Source: Deroplatys truncata | Lineage: Eukaryota; Arthropoda; Insecta; Mantodea; Mantidae | Length of the DNA: 64,000 nucleotides | NCBI GenBank assembly: GCA_030765065.1 | Contig: CM060983.1 | Location: 51,520,067-51,584,066, forward strand | Direction of reading: 5' to 3' | In this document: piece after piece, positions 22,934-34,902 of the stretch | Layout of the letters: each line of letters begins with the position of its first letter | Position numbering within the stretch: position 1 is the stretch's first letter | Translations under genes and position numbers: made by a program | The notes under the pieces: generated by a model | Seen by the model: the letters and a program-made list of their open reading frames with translations, nothing else | Told to the model about the DNA's origin: nothing | Database searches by the model: none

Positions 22934-23202
22934 TAATACGTTGATTTATGTGAGTTTAAGACAGTTTGGAGAATTCATGAAATAATTATTTTTCGCTTCC
23001 TGGAAGCTCGAAATGCCATTTTAATGACTTATGGGAAACTCGCTATCTTGGTGTTATATAGGGTATTTAGGACGTAATACGTTGATTTATACAAGTTTTA
23101 GGCACTTTAGACGAAATCGTGAAATCATGATTTTTCGCCCTCTGGAGGCTCGAAATGCCATTTTCATGACTTGCAGGAAACTCGCTATCTTGGTGTTGAT
23201 AT
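22934..23202 (+). repeat. Two-copy tandem repeat, about 140-base unit
   Basis: Copy 1 (22938-23061) and copy 2 (23074-23202) share AATACGTTGATTTAT, GGAGGCTCGAAATGCCATTT (copy 1: GGAAGCTCGAAATGCCATTT) and AACTCGCTATCTTGGTGTT in the same order. Divergence is about 15-20%. No coding potential is seen. Confidence 0.88.
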
Positions 23203-23218
23203 ATAAGATAGAGGATTT

Positions 23219-24168
23219 TGAAGAAGGTTTGTATTGAAGGAGTTGTCTTTACGCTATTTGCCTTACGCTTTGGTAGCCAATTTGAATAAGCTTAATTTTT
23301 GGAGTTGTATCGTATTTCGACTATTGGAGAGCCGAGCTTGAAGTAGTTGCAACCGCACGAAAGGTACGCGGTAGACTTCGCCCCAAGTTTAAAAATATAA
23401 ACTTTGTAATTTTGACTGTTTGTTTAAATATTATATATTTATATTTGCCTCGGCTGCGTCAGTATTTATATTTTTTAGAGACATGAATGTCTTAGCAGGG
23501 AGTGGTGCGACTGAAGAATATAGGCTTACACAGATTATAATTTTACTCCACTTCTTTTATTAATGCTTGACACGATTAAATAACACTTCACTGATATAGA
23601 GAGCTGTGAGATTTTTTATTAATTACTTGCACTTTTTAACACGTAAACTATTTTTGTCTCACACGTACTAAATTTCTCGAGGACGCATCTCGCGTCCGGT
23701 TAGGAACGCTGTCTACAAGCAACTGACTTCTGAATTTGAAAATTTTGCTTCATTTTAGTTTCTGATTGGCTAATCCTAGTCCAATAGAATACCTTTACTT
23801 AACTAAAGCTTTTTCTGGTTGTTGTTTGGCTACTTTATAAACTGTCACAAAAATTACATTATTGTTTCCAAGAATTACAAGTAGCATTTAAACTTTCTAA
23901 TTCATTATTGCCTCAAGGTTACCTCATTGTTACCTCATAGTTAGCAACTTTTAACCTATTAATCTCACAGTTCCTACATTATTAAATTACGTAATACACT
24001 CACATAATATTATTACACATGTATACAATAATATAAGCATATATAATGACTGTAATATACACCTTTTATATCTTGTTACATATACATATTGCTTTAAGGC
24101 GGGCTGTTATTATGTTTTATATTATATAATTTGACTGAAATCATTTAAGTGTTAAAAATACTGCCTCA
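23219..24168 (-). mobile_element. R2 solo LTR, copy D
   Basis: Plus strand runs TGAAGAAGG...ACTGCCTCA with perfect ATTT duplications (23215-23218, 24169-24172). At 950 bp it has the first PBS-like unit plus one more CTTCA-terminated unit containing TTGGCTACCAAAGCGTAAGG. Confidence 0.88.
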
Positions 24169-24172
24169 ATTT

Positions 24173-24905
24173 AATATAGTTCATGCACATACGTGCGGCA
24201 AGAAAGGGAAAAAAACACGGAAGTAAGTTAGCTTGACAGTATTAAATGCAGGAAATTTAATTTTGCAACATAACAGCATGAACAGGAAGTGGATCAAACA
24301 CTATTGTAACTTTTGTTCACGCTTATAATCTTACAACACAAACCATTTCCCTTAATAAGTACCGGTATATATCATAAAGCTAAGGAGAAAAACAATACGA
24401 ATTAATGATAGCTCATATGGTTGTCTTGACAACTGCAACGAAATGCAAACTACTCAGTCGCTCTCAGATGTTCATGTCAGTAAATTTTTGTATGTAGCAA
24501 GAGAAGTTGTACCTTTGATTGCCTATTCTTGCGAGGGTTGTTCAAGTCGGAGAAGAACTTTAAGCATAAAAGCAAGCCACTTACGGCATCTGTACCAGCA
24601 GATCCCTCTATTTTAGCTTTTACTGCCTGTCTCAGAGGAACGCTAATAAGGTGCTGAGATTATTGCGGTCGCAATTTCAGGCTCAACGCGGCAATTTCAC
24701 TTTGCATTGAGTAGTAAACTTTCTAGTTTTCCCCGCAGCAAACCTATGAGGACGTCAATTACATTCTAAAGCAGACACTGTTGCTCTGACCAGCCACTAT
24801 GTCTGTAAGGAGGAACATTACACACGTCAGATTGCATTAGACTGGGTCACAAAAAATATGCATGACTTTATCTACCCACTATTCTTACCAAATTATGTTA
24901 CTCTT
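24173..24905. other. No recognised feature
   Basis: Nothing recognised between R2 copy D and an R1 fragment. Confidence 0.5.
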
Positions 24906-24981
24906 TGTACTATGTACAGTAGGTAGGGGAAGTATTGTATTCCACTCCAACATTTGATGTCGAGATTTCACTGAAAATATA
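24906..24981 (+). mobile_element. R1 fragment, 5' end
   Basis: GTAGGGGAAGTATTGTATTC and a diverged GAGATTTCACTGAAAATATA. Confidence 0.7.
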
Positions 24982-25560
24982 CGAGGCGAACAAAAGTATT
25001 CGTATACAGTTTTAAAAATTCTAGGAGTCAAATTAAATATACACAAAAAACGATAGTATTACAGTTTACTTATTTTGACAGCTTTCAATATCTTGCGTAT
25101 TATTAGTTTTACAATTGCTTGAAAAATAAACTTTTTGTAAGTGAGGCTTTCAGAATTATATTTCATTTATTAAATAGAGCGATGTTTTTTGTGCGATATC
25201 TGTTTTTGCGGTGAAAAAAGGTTTTCACTTATAGGAGGAATAAAATGTCAAATCAGGGATTTTCAACGTTTTTTCTGGTCTTCCTCATTAAGGCCTCAAA
25301 TGTTACAACTTCACAAATTTATTTCTCTACCAGTTTAAATCATACGTCGATGAAAACATCAGGCAGTATTCACAAAACCTTGCATTACTAAGTGCATATA
25401 AACTAATTTTGTAAAACCACAAACAAAAAGGTTGAAAAACCATATAATTTTTAAAACATTATAAAACAAATAAAATGATAGATTTTTAAAAACACAACAA
25501 TACGTACAGTGAAATAGCATTTGTTCTTTCTATACATTAGAAAATAATTTTATCTCCATT
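24982..25560. other. Possible DNA-transposon end, unassigned
   Basis: CGAGGCGAACAAAAGTATTC at 24983 looks like the outer inverted repeat of a Tc1/pogo-type element, but I find no matching inverted partner or transposase in the next kilobase. The rest is AT-rich. Confidence 0.25.
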
Positions 25561-25581
25561 AATTTGGCTGTTAGATTTTTA

Positions 25582-26402
25582 CTTTCTCTACTAAGTATAG
25601 TAAGTACGGGAAGTATTGTATTCCACCCAAAAATTCGATACCGAGATTTCACCGGAAATACATGTTTTGAGACCCCTTGAATCCACAAAAAGCATTTTTG
25701 GAAACATGTCCGTGTGTGTATCTGTGTGTCTGTGAACAGCATAACTCAGAAACGAACAGTTGCATAAACACCAAACTTGGTATTTAAGTTCAGTATCTTC
25801 TAGAGATGCGACACCAGAGTTTTCAAGAAAATCCCCCACCCCAGATTACTCTTTACATGGAACATTTTTCAAGAATGTTAATTTTCTCAAAAATGACTAA
25901 CGATTTTGATTAAAATATCATATGCTTAAGATATTCATGGCAAAATGTATATCTCGAATTTTCTGGGAATGTCTCCAAAAGTATTCTTCATTGTGAACTA
26001 CTTTTGCATAACTGGTAAACCATAAGAGACAAAATTTTACTACACAAAAGATGTAGATCGCGTTAAAATACACAATTTATGTCATATACTTTTTTTTTGT
26101 TGAGTAAACCATTTTCAAGATAATGCTTGTTATTCCCTTAAATTTTCCAATACTTATACTTTTTTCAAACGGGAATTCGTTATTAATTTTTTTTGTCCTA
26201 TTAATGCAAAGAGAATGGAATACTCCACATAACAACCAGCTCTTAAAATATTTGACTACCAATTCCCTTTGCATCTAAAAGAAAATTAGCAATAAGATTA
26301 ACATCTCGATATCTCGATTAACACGAAGCATACGGAGAATAAGCGTTTGTAAAAATAGTTTGTACAAGAGTAGAGAAAGTCATGTGAGTGTAACACATTA
26401 GA
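25582..26402 (+). mobile_element. R1 element, full-length copy
   Basis: Complete order from TA-CTTTCTCTACTAAGTATAG to GTAACACATTAGA next to TA (26403-26404). It is 821 bp and includes the simple-repeat stretch at about 25710-25730. A good type copy for the family alongside 3936-4706 and 58428-59259. Confidence 0.88.
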
Positions 26403-27210
26403 TAGCATCGTAACCCCTCAGACAGGCCAGTCAGAACTATGGTTCCGACAACGTGGTCGTGTGTGTAACATAATATTAATAATGAATATAATTTCGTAGT
26501 AAAGAAGCACGAGAGGGTAACAGATAAAACACATAAATACCGTTTGTCATTTTGGCCCTTAAAATCTCTTTCAGTCCTTTTTGGGGGGGAGCGGAGGTCC
26601 TCCAGCAGTATAAATTTCTTTCGTAGAATTTTATTGAACGTAACTGTACAGATTCTGATTCAGTACTATAAAAAGAAAATCAAATTTATTCGCATGAAGC
26701 CGAAAGGGACATTAATTACAAAAGCGGCAGAGAAAGAAGTAAAATAAAATATTTCAACCCTGATTTAAAGCTTGGAGCAGTAACAACAGGCAATCTAGCT
26801 GGAGTAACAAATGCTAGGGAAGTTGTAAGTAATGTTTATGGCTGGGTTAGTGGTACGAGAATATCATAAAACAGAAATTTACATACAAGCAACCATGCCT
26901 TAAGACAAATTTAAGATCCAGTTACAATGGTGGAAGAAAAACGTCCAAGAATGTACTTTCAGCTTGTAAAATAATGAACAAAATAAGAAAAGTAGGTGAA
27001 TTATTTGTTATACATCGTTGGAAAATGTGCACAGGGTAGATGCTATATCCTTTGAGGGCAGAATCTTAAGTAGGTCATAAGTAGTTCTTTCACTGGCAAC
27101 ACTTTATAGGACAATTTTGTGAAAGCTTATTTAGGAAAGAGTTAAAAGAAATCACGTGGCGAAGAAAACACACACAGTGGTTCTAGAAAGTATTCGTCTT
27201 CTCTTTAAGG
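26403..27210. other. No recognised feature
   Basis: AT-rich; a 67-codon open frame at 26544 resembles no family I know. Confidence 0.5.
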
Positions 27211-27446
27211 CATCTAATGTGTTGCATTCACATGAATTCTCTACTCATTCTTCTAAAAATTATTTGTACCACAGCTTATTCTATCTATCTCTTGTTAATT
27301 GAGACAAAACTGTCATTTCACACTTACAGATATCTTTTTAGGTAGAGGAAAGTACAATAGGCTAAAGCGATAGTCAGATTTTTATAAATAAGCGTAGAAT
27401 TCGTATGGCTTTGAAATTCCATACACACATTGTGTTCAAACGAGAT
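27211..27446 (-). mobile_element. R1 fragment, 3' end, reverse
   Basis: TCTAATGTGTTGCATTCACA to the AAATTCCATACACACATTG block, then cut by the next copy. Confidence 0.75.
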
Positions 27447-27456
27447 CTAATTTTTA

Positions 27457-28174
27457 CTTTCTCTACTACGTATTTGGTATTTAGGTTCAGTATCTTCCAG
27501 AGATGCGACACGAAGGAATTCAAGAAAATTCCCCCACCCCAAATTACCCTTTACATGAAACTTTTTAGAAAATTTTAATTTTCTCAAAAATGGCTCTAAC
27601 GATTTTGATTAAAATATTATATGTTTAAGATATTTTCATGACAAATGAAATGTATATCTCCAATTTTCTGGGAATATCTCCAAAAGTATTCTTCATTGTG
27701 AACGACTTTTGCATAACTGGTAAACCATAAGAGATAGACAAAGTTTTACTACACAAAAAATGTAGATCGCGTTAAAATACACAATTTATGTCATATACAT
27801 TTTTTTTTGTTGAGGGAACCATTTTAGAGATATTGCTAGTTATTCCCTAAATTTTTCAATAATTTTCTCAAATGGGAATGCGTTATTCATTTTTTTGTCT
27901 TGGATATGCAAAGAGTATTAATCTGTGGCAAAGGGAATGGTACTGCACCTAGCAACCAGCTATTAAGAGATATGTATGTGCTTAAATGCTACTGTATTTC
28001 TATATTGCCCTTGTAAATATATATTCCCCTTACATCTACAAGAAACTTAGCAATAAGATAGACTCTGCAAATGTTTATCTAGAATAACATGAAGTAGATG
28101 GAGAATAAGCGTTTGTAAAAATAGTTTATACAAGAGTAGAGAAAGTCAAGTGAGTGTAACACATCAGATTTTTT
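27457..28174 (+). mobile_element. R1 element, forward copy with internal deletion
   Basis: Starts TA-CTTTCTCTACTACGTA then jumps to TTTGGTATTTAGGTTCAGTA, losing about 150 bases that include the GTGTGT run. It ends with CACATCAGATTTTTTT. The deletion joins the first 20 bases directly to the middle. Confidence 0.85.
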
Positions 28175-28334
28175 TAAATACAATTCATACTGCATTGTAT
28201 AATGTGGCGTAGCAAATTATAATTTTGGAAATGTATAAAAGGAGTTATAACATTACAGCTAAATATGCAGTTGTTCAGAAGGTACAGTATTCTTACACTT
28301 ACTATATACATTGGTCTAAATTAAATTTAAATTG

Positions 28335-28617
28335 AGTTTTATTTATGGACGCTCTTTAACTCCTGTGGTTCTTAGCGTCCGATTCTATATTGGACGTGAA
28401 AGACCCCTAATTTTTCTCGGAGGCCTCTTTATCAGACTTGAGGTTATTTTACGTGCCGTAAATCTACCACACGGGACCACAGGCTTTACTTCCCTTTCGA
28501 AGGAAGCCATGCTAAGGATTTTTACGCCCGAAAAAAATCGCCCTCCGCCGGGATTGAACCCGCAACCTCGGAAACTAGAGGCTAGCATGGTAACCACGAC
28601 GCCACGGAGAACGGTCT
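28335..28617 (-). repeat. tRNA-derived SINE
   Basis: On the minus strand the head at 28617 reads GTGGCGTCGTGGTTACCATG (A box), then GCGGGTTCAATCCCGGCGG (B box, about 28548-28566), followed by a body of about 200 bases shared with 21940-22085. A/B spacing fits a tRNA-derived promoter. Confidence 0.85.
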
Positions 28618-29340
28618 ATTTAGATAGATAGAACACATTGAAATAGCAAGTAATAAAATACACCACCTGCCAATATTTTTGTTTGTAATTTTTGTGTTAA
28701 TGTTACGATTTTTTATTTGATTTTAAACTTTCCAAATATTTATTGAAGCTTTTATTGTGTACCGGTAACACAATAGCTTCTACCTGTAAGACAGAACACG
28801 AACTAAATAGTTTAAATTGAGCTCTCAGAAAAACTGGGTGGGAGGACGATTTTGGGGGAGGTGCCCTTAGCCTTTGGGGTGGGATGAATACCCCTGCAGT
28901 GTCGTGAGGTAGTTTTAATGTATTCACGCTGAGATCCTGTAAGATAAATCTTTAACAAGAAGAAAACAATGAAACGAAGGAACTCCAGTATGTACGCTGC
29001 TGTTCGAGGGCAGGCTTTTCTCTTCACGGCGTTTCGTGTGCTATTTCGAACTCTCCACTCTTGCTACAAGCCAGGGTTAGTAATTAAGTTACAGTTAGAC
29101 GAGAAAATAAAGTCAGCCAGGGTTATCAAGAGCAACTCCTGCTAATTACCGTGTCCGATGTAATTGACTGGTATCAGGTATTCGATCCTTTAAGTACTTC
29201 AATGAATAGGCTGCTGGCCACTGAACGAGCTTCTTCTAGAGGGAAGTGGTTTCAGTTGTCAGTCCTGAACGCCAGCTCATTTTACACTACATAATGAATG
29301 CTTCGTTTCTAACTAAAGAATCTCAGTGGCATTTATGTTT
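28618..29340. other. No recognised feature
   Basis: Nothing recognised before the mariner left end. Confidence 0.5.
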
Positions 29341-29514
29341 TATACAGGGTGATTTATGAAGAACTTACAGCTTTCTTCCTTTAATTATTCTGTTCGAAAT
29401 TCACTCACTGCCCCAATTTTAGCACCAAACTAAGCAGAATGTTCTGGAGTTTCGATTGCCTGTCACTAGAAGCGCAGATGTTCGTGTGTTATTCGTAATC
29501 GTTAGTTTTATTGT

Positions 29515-30604
29515 TGAAGAAGGTTCTTATTTTACGTTGTTGTTGTTTTATTTAGGTCCACGTATGGACGCCAATTTGAAGAAGATACTGTCTTTACGTT
29601 GTTGCTGCTACGTAAGAAAAGTCAGTTTGAAGATGTTGTATTGTTACGTTATTTGCACCACGCTTTGGGCGTCGATTTGAAGTAGTTTGTATTGAAGGAG
29701 TTGTATTATATTTCAACTGTTGGGGAGCCGAACTTGCAGTAGTTGCAACAGCACGTATAGAAAATAGTTTCCGGTAGCCTTCGCTCCAAATGTACTTTCA
29801 GGTGACCTTTGCCTCAAGTTTAAAAAAATATTAACCTTGTAATTTGACTGTTTCTTTAAGTATTACACATTTATGTTTGCCTCGGCTGCGTTAGTATTAT
29901 TGTTAGAGACACGTTTCCCTTACGAGGGTTGTGGTGCGACAAGAATGTAGGCCTACACAGATTTTAAGTTTTAATTCACTCCTTTTTATTAATCCTTGAC
30001 GCAAATTAAATAGCACTTCACTGATATCGAGAGCTGTGAGACTCTTTTATTTAATACTTGCACTTTTTAACAAGTATACTATTTTTCGTCTCACACGAAT
30101 ACGTAATTAATTTCTCGAGGACACATCTCGCATCCAGTTACAAACACTGTCCGCAGGCAACTGAACTGATTTCAACCGCCTAAACTTATAAATTTCTGTA
30201 TTTCAAGTCTGTGATTGGCTATTTTTACTCCAATAGAATACCTGCATTTAACTGAAGCTTTTTCTGGTTGTTGATTGGCTATTTTTATAAACTGTCACTA
30301 AAATCACATTAATGCTTCCAAGAATCACAAGTAACATTTAAACTCTCAACCTATTATTGCCTCAAGGTTACCTCATTGTTAGCAACTTTTAACTTATTAT
30401 TCTCACAATTCCTACATTATTAAATTACGTAATATATTCATATAACATTATTGAACATGTATACAATAATATAAGCATATTCAATGACTGTTACGTATAT
30501 TTTACAAATTATTACATACACATATTGCTTCAAGGCGGGCTGTTATTGAATTTACATATTATATAATTTGACTGAAATCATTTAAGTGTTAAACATATGT
30601 CTCA
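29515..30604 (-). mobile_element. R2 solo LTR, copy E (longest 3' repeat region but one)
   Basis: Plus strand TGAAGAAGG...ATGTCTCA with perfect TTGT duplications (29511-29514, 30605-30608). At 1090 bp it is longer than copies A, B, D and G because the 3' end holds extra units, including CGACGCCCAAAGCGTGG and TGGCGTCCATACGTGG on the R2 sense strand, each after a CTTCA. Confidence 0.88.
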
Positions 30605-30648
30605 TTGTCGACAACTGTTTCCGAGGTTTTGTTCCAGTCAGCGTGAAA

Positions 30649-31637
30649 ATGGAGAACACATTAAATGAACGACTCTTCCTTGTAAAGCAATACTGGATTA
30701 CGAATTCAATTATAGCTACTCAAAGGGCATACCAGAGAGAATTTTGTGTTCGGAATCCTCCCCCAAAGAAACACAATACTGGACTGGTAAACAAATTGGA
30801 AACAACTGGATCTCTGGTGAGTGAAAAACGCAAAACTCGTTCATCTAGGCTTCCCCCGGATCAGTCACCCAAAAAAATCATTATGACGTTTGTCGCAGGA
30901 GACAGGGTACAGCTACTCAATGTGTCAGAGAGCTGTGAAAAGTGCAGGCCTAAAGCCGTATAGGAGTACGATTGTTCATCAGTTACAGGAACTAGATAAG
31001 GATATACGACTTAATTATTGTCGTTGGTTTCAGGCGTTCATTGTGCAAAATCCTGCCATATTGTCCATCACATGGTTCACAGATGAAGCATGGTTCCATT
31101 TATCCGGCTATGTGAACTCAAATAACTCACGCTATTGGACCAGCGAAAATCCACATGTTATTCATGAAGCACCTATGCACCCGGTTAAAATGGGAGTTTG
31201 GTGCGCAATATCCGCACAGGGAATAGTGGGACAAATGTTTTTAAAACAATGTGAACACTGCAGCGTACCGACGGATTATCACGGAGTTTGCTGAGCAACC
31301 AGACGATTTAGAGCTGAGTCAAGGATATTTTCAGGAGGACGGCGCTATGTGCCATACATCAAATGAAACCTTAGCACTAATTGCAAGTTTCTTTGACGAC
31401 CAGATAATTTCCAAGAATCTGTGGCCACCGAGATCTCCGGATTTGACATTGCCGGACTTCTTTCTATGCGGGTTACTCAAAAGACAGGGTTTATACCACA
31501 CGCCCCCAGACATTGGACGATCTGAAGCACAACATTACACAGGAGTACTCCAAAGAGTGGCCAGTAACATGGAACGACGTGTTGAGTTGTGCCTTATGCA
31601 GGATGGAGAACATTTCCAACATTTGCTACAGAAGTAA
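30649..31637 (+). pseudogene. mariner-like transposase with DUF4817-type N-terminus
   Basis: ATG at 30649. Residues 1-60 form the helix-turn-helix of the DUF4817 type (LVKQYWITNS, then LVNKLETTGSLVSEK). A frameshift near 30890 leads to the catalytic half: FTDEAWFHLSGYVN (first Asp, about 31080), ENPHVIHEAPMHPVKMGVWC, then after a second frameshift near 31250 FQEDGAMCHTSNE (second Asp, about 31338) and WPPRSPDLTLPDFFL (third Asp about 38 residues further). Two frameshifts make it inactive. Confidence 0.87.
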
Positions 31638-31749
31638 ATAATCACTCCAAATTCCTCTACATTTCAGGTATAATAGATTGTCGCTAGCATAACTCGTTTT
31701 GAAACAATTAAATAAATAAATGTGTCAGTTCTTCATATATAACGCTGTA

Positions 31750-32060
31750 TTATTACCCCTGACAGTGGCTAACTTCCCAGCTTTCAACTACACAGAAATA
31801 ATTCCGCGTAACTTACCGCACTCGAAATATTCATGAAGACTAAACATTTTAAATTCTTCTTATTCTTGTTCTACGCCCTGTTTACACATGAAGAAAGCGA
31901 GTATTGTTTAAAGGTCATCCAACAATTCGCTTTCCCTCGCGTCTGTAATTTAATAACAATTTAGATATCTGTTTTATGCCATGCTTTCATTGTATTTGCA
32001 TCAGATCTTTCGTCTGTATTATTCTTTCAGATAAATTGCAGGTATTCAAATGCCCATATT
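31750..32060. other. No recognised feature
   Basis: AT-rich spacer between two mariner-like elements. Confidence 0.5.
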
Positions 32061-32062
32061 AA

Positions 32063-32395
32063 TACAGGGTAATTCAAAAAGAAGGAACAGACTTTAAATA
32101 TTTATTTTTAATGAACGACAATAGATGCCGACACATGCGATGTATCACTGTATAGAGAAAAGTTCAAATTTTATTTGTCTGTTCAAAATGAGCACCATTT
32201 CTTATGTGAGGACGTCCAGCACTTTTTAGTTTGCATACGCAACCATCTTCTATGAATTTATACTATCAAGTGTACATTTTTATGACGAAGCAGTTCGTTG
32301 TTGAACTTACAAAGAAATGCACGCTGCAATGAAACAATGGATTCACTCTTTGCATAATGCAGCGCACAAAACGACTTATCCTGTGGCGTCGCCAT
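32063..32395 (-). mobile_element. Mini mariner-like element, one end visible
   Basis: TACAGGGTAATTCAAAAAGA at 32063 is a mariner-type outer repeat (compare TACAGGGTGA at 29343). The opposite inverted repeat is not evident upstream of the start codon, so the element is incomplete or diverged. Confidence 0.6.
32164..32395 (-). pseudogene. Deleted mariner-like transposase: N-terminus fused to last residues
   Basis: Starts MATPQDKSFCALHYAKSE at 32395, a DUF4817-type helix-turn-helix. After a frameshift it reads EDGCVCKLKSAGRPHIRNGA and then HFEQTNKI-stop at 32164. SAGRP marks the end of the DNA-binding part while GAHFE is the usual extreme C-terminus, so the whole catalytic domain is deleted between them. 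Confidence 0.7.
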
Positions 32396-32835
32396 TTTCT
32401 CGTAAACAAACACAGCGCCGCTGTAGGCACTGAATGAAACTAATAGATGGGGCTTAAAACTTTGAAATTTCTGCTATGAAAATTGTGTAGCTTTTGTTAT
32501 TAAATAACCATGGGACCAAAAAAGGTACACAATATAAAATTTAACCTACTATAATTATCCAACAAGTTATACGACCATTTCGACTGAGGTTTCTTTCATC
32601 GCCTTTCATATTTTTCATCCTTTTGCGCGAATGTCAGAGTTTTTTTTCATCCGTTATTAGGAGTAGTCGGGATTGTAGGGTGTAAAGGGGAGAATTCAAC
32701 CTAAAAATCTTATTGATCATTGAGCAATAATTTCATAAAGAACGGGGGTGGTAAATGAAATTATTTCATCACTGGAGATTAAAAAGCTGACCCTGCAACA
32801 CCGGGTAGGTCAGCTAGTGGATAATAAAACCATTT
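32396..32835. other. No recognised feature
   Basis: No gene or window repeat recognised. Confidence 0.5.
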
Positions 32836-32954
32836 CTCAAATCTTTATTTCGATTAACATCAAGCAGAGAGAAGAATGAACTTTCCTAAGAATAATTTGT
32901 AGAAGGTTAGGTAGAGAAAGGTGTGCTACGTGAATGTAACACATAAAACTTTTT
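32836..32954 (+). mobile_element. R1 fragment, 3' end
   Basis: TTCGATTAACATCAAGCAGA to GTGAATGTAACACATAAAAC, a diverged R1 3' end. Confidence 0.65.
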
Positions 32955-33034
32955 GGTTTGTGATTTTTACAAAATTGTTTTGCAGACATTTAGTAGAAAA
33001 TATGGGTTTTGATATCATTACAGCAAATTTTTGG

Positions 33035-33727
33035 TTTCTCTATCACGTATCTAGTGCGTATAAAAGGTACTGCATTCCACCAAAAACTCGATACCGAGAT
33101 TTCACCGGAAATGCATGTTTTGAGGCTCCTGAATAAATAAAAAAAACATTTTTAGAAAAAAGATCCTTGTATGTGTGTGAACAGCATGACTCAAAAACCT
33201 AACGTCGGATAAATACCAAACTTAGTATTTAGATTCACTACCTTTCAAAGATGCGACACGAGGACTTTCATGAAAATCCCCCCACCAACGATTTTGGTTA
33301 AAATACCATATATTAAACATATGTACATGACAAACAAAATTTATATCTTGAATTTTCTGGGAATAGCCTATGAAGTCTTCTTCATTCGGAAGGAATTTTG
33401 TATAAACTTGTATAGCTGCTAAACGTTAAGCGATAGATTTATGTCAAATATAATTTTCTGAGATATACGTTAGTAAAGGCTTGAATTGTTCATTACTTGG
33501 CCATTCTCTTAAGGTACTTTCAACATGCAGTTGTTTCTCGGATGTCATAGAAACAGTATAGAATTTTAAGGCCAGCATACAGCGTCCAGTTCTCAAACAT
33601 TTGACTATCGCTGTACCCTTTGTATCTATAACGAAGTGTATAATGCAACTGTTTCCGGAAAGCCATATTTCGATTAAAATGAAGAAGATAGGAAAATAAA
33701 CTTTCGTAAGAATTTGTTTACGCACTA
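33035..33727 (+). mobile_element. R1 element (variant subtype), left part
   Basis: Contains ATTCCACCAAAAACTCGATA and TTGAATTTTCTGGGAATAGCC, then GAAGTCTTCTTCATTCGGAA where other copies have CAAAAGTATTCTTCATTGTG: a distinct subtype shared with 48312-49146. It is interrupted by R2 copy F and resumes at 34849. Confidence 0.8.
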
Positions 33728-34844
33728 TGAGGCAGTATTTCAATACCTGAATAATTTCAATTGTATTTTTATAATTATTGAATTCAATAACAGCCCGCCT
33801 TGAAACAATATGTATGTAATAATAGTTTAAAATTTATGTAACAGTTATTGCATATGCTTATTTTTATTGTAAGCATGTTTTATTAATGTTACGTGAATAC
33901 ATTACATACTGTAATAATGCAAGAGCTGTGAGAATAATAAGTTTTAAGTTGCTAACAATGAGGTAATGATGAGGTAACCTTGTAGCAATAATGAGTTTAA
34001 GAGTTTGAAAAGTTACCAGTCATGATTATATCAAAGTTAAGGTAAATTCAGCAACAGTTTAAAATTAGCCAATCAATAGCAAGGAAAAAGTTTAAGTAAA
34101 ATGCAGATATTCTATTGGACTAGAATTAGCCAATCAGAGACTTGAAATACCGAAGCTTACGGATTTTAACCGTTGAAAGTTACTCAGTTACTGGCAAGCC
34201 TTGGTAGTGAACAGATGGAAGATGTGTTTTCTACGTGCGAATCGTAAAATATGTATACGCACTAAGTGAAGGTATTAAAGATTCTCATAGTTTTAAAAAG
34301 TGTAGTGCTTTATAAAAATGTGCAAGAATTAATAAAAGATGGGAATTTAAAAAGTTAAATTCCGTGATGTCTACAATCATTGTCACACCGCACCCTAACT
34401 AAGATATATGTGACTCTACAAACAAGATTGGCGCAGCCGAGGCAAAATTCAAACATAAATAATATATAGAAGCGGTGTTACTAACAAAGTTAAATATTAT
34501 AGTGTAAAACTTGGAGTATAATAACAAAAAGCACATCTTTAAATCACTTTCTCATACGTAGCAGCATATTGTATAATAACAGTAACTATTATGTAATCAA
34601 CAATTTCAAACTTAACCCAAAGCGTGTGCCAGGAACTCCTTAAATGCAACTAAATAAAAATTACGTAAAATACAATTACGTAAGCATACATCTTCTTCAA
34701 GTTTTAAACAATACGCAAAAACATTCAAGTTAAAACATTTTACGTAAAAAATAAATTACTACTTCAAGTTGGCTTCCCAAGCGTGGAGCTAAATACTGAT
34801 CTTCAAGTTTAAAAAAATATTACGTGAAATAATCAACTTCTTCA
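33728..34844 (+). mobile_element. R2 solo LTR, copy F (longest)
   Basis: TGAGGCAGTATTTCAATACC to CTTCTTCA, flanked by perfect ACTA (33724-33727, 34845-34848). At 1117 bp it has the longest 3' unit region. The core contains TTGGCGCAGCCGAGGCAAAA at 34428. It splits an R1 copy, which confirms the ends. Confidence 0.88.
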
Positions 34845-34848
34845 ACTA

Positions 34849-34902
34849 ATAAGCGCTAGACGGTAAAGAAAGCCATGTGAGTGTAGCACACAAGGTTTTT
34901 CA
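34849..34902 (+). mobile_element. R1 right part after R2 copy F
   Basis: GACGGTAAAGAAAGCCATGT, then GAGTGTAGCACACAAGG and a T-run: the R1 3' end. Confidence 0.75.

Larger units (their letters stand above)
29343..31749 (+). mobile_element. mariner-like element split by an R2 LTR
   Basis: Imperfect inverted ends: TACAGGGTGATTTATGAAGA at 29343 and the complement of TACAGCGTTATATATGAAGA ending at 31749, both followed by a second matching block (CTTACAG/CTGACAC). R2 copy E occupies 29515-30604. Without it the element is about 1.3 kb, normal for the group. Confidence 0.85.

Noticed and set aside
25582-26402. R1 as a Helitron, because of TCTCTACTA near one end and a hairpin near the other
   Set aside because: No CTRR end after the hairpin, the left end is preceded by CT and TA, and the flanks suggest a TA duplication, whereas Helitrons insert between A and T without duplication. 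Kept as unclassified.
34428-34448. TGGCGCAGCCGAGGCAAA as the R2 primer-binding site, with the LTR ending at CTCTAACA about 700 bases in
   Set aside because: The 4-bp duplications show that the mobile unit continues to CTTCA 200-400 bases further, so this motif lies inside the LTR. The site after CTTCA (TTGRCGCCCAAAGCGTGG) fits better.
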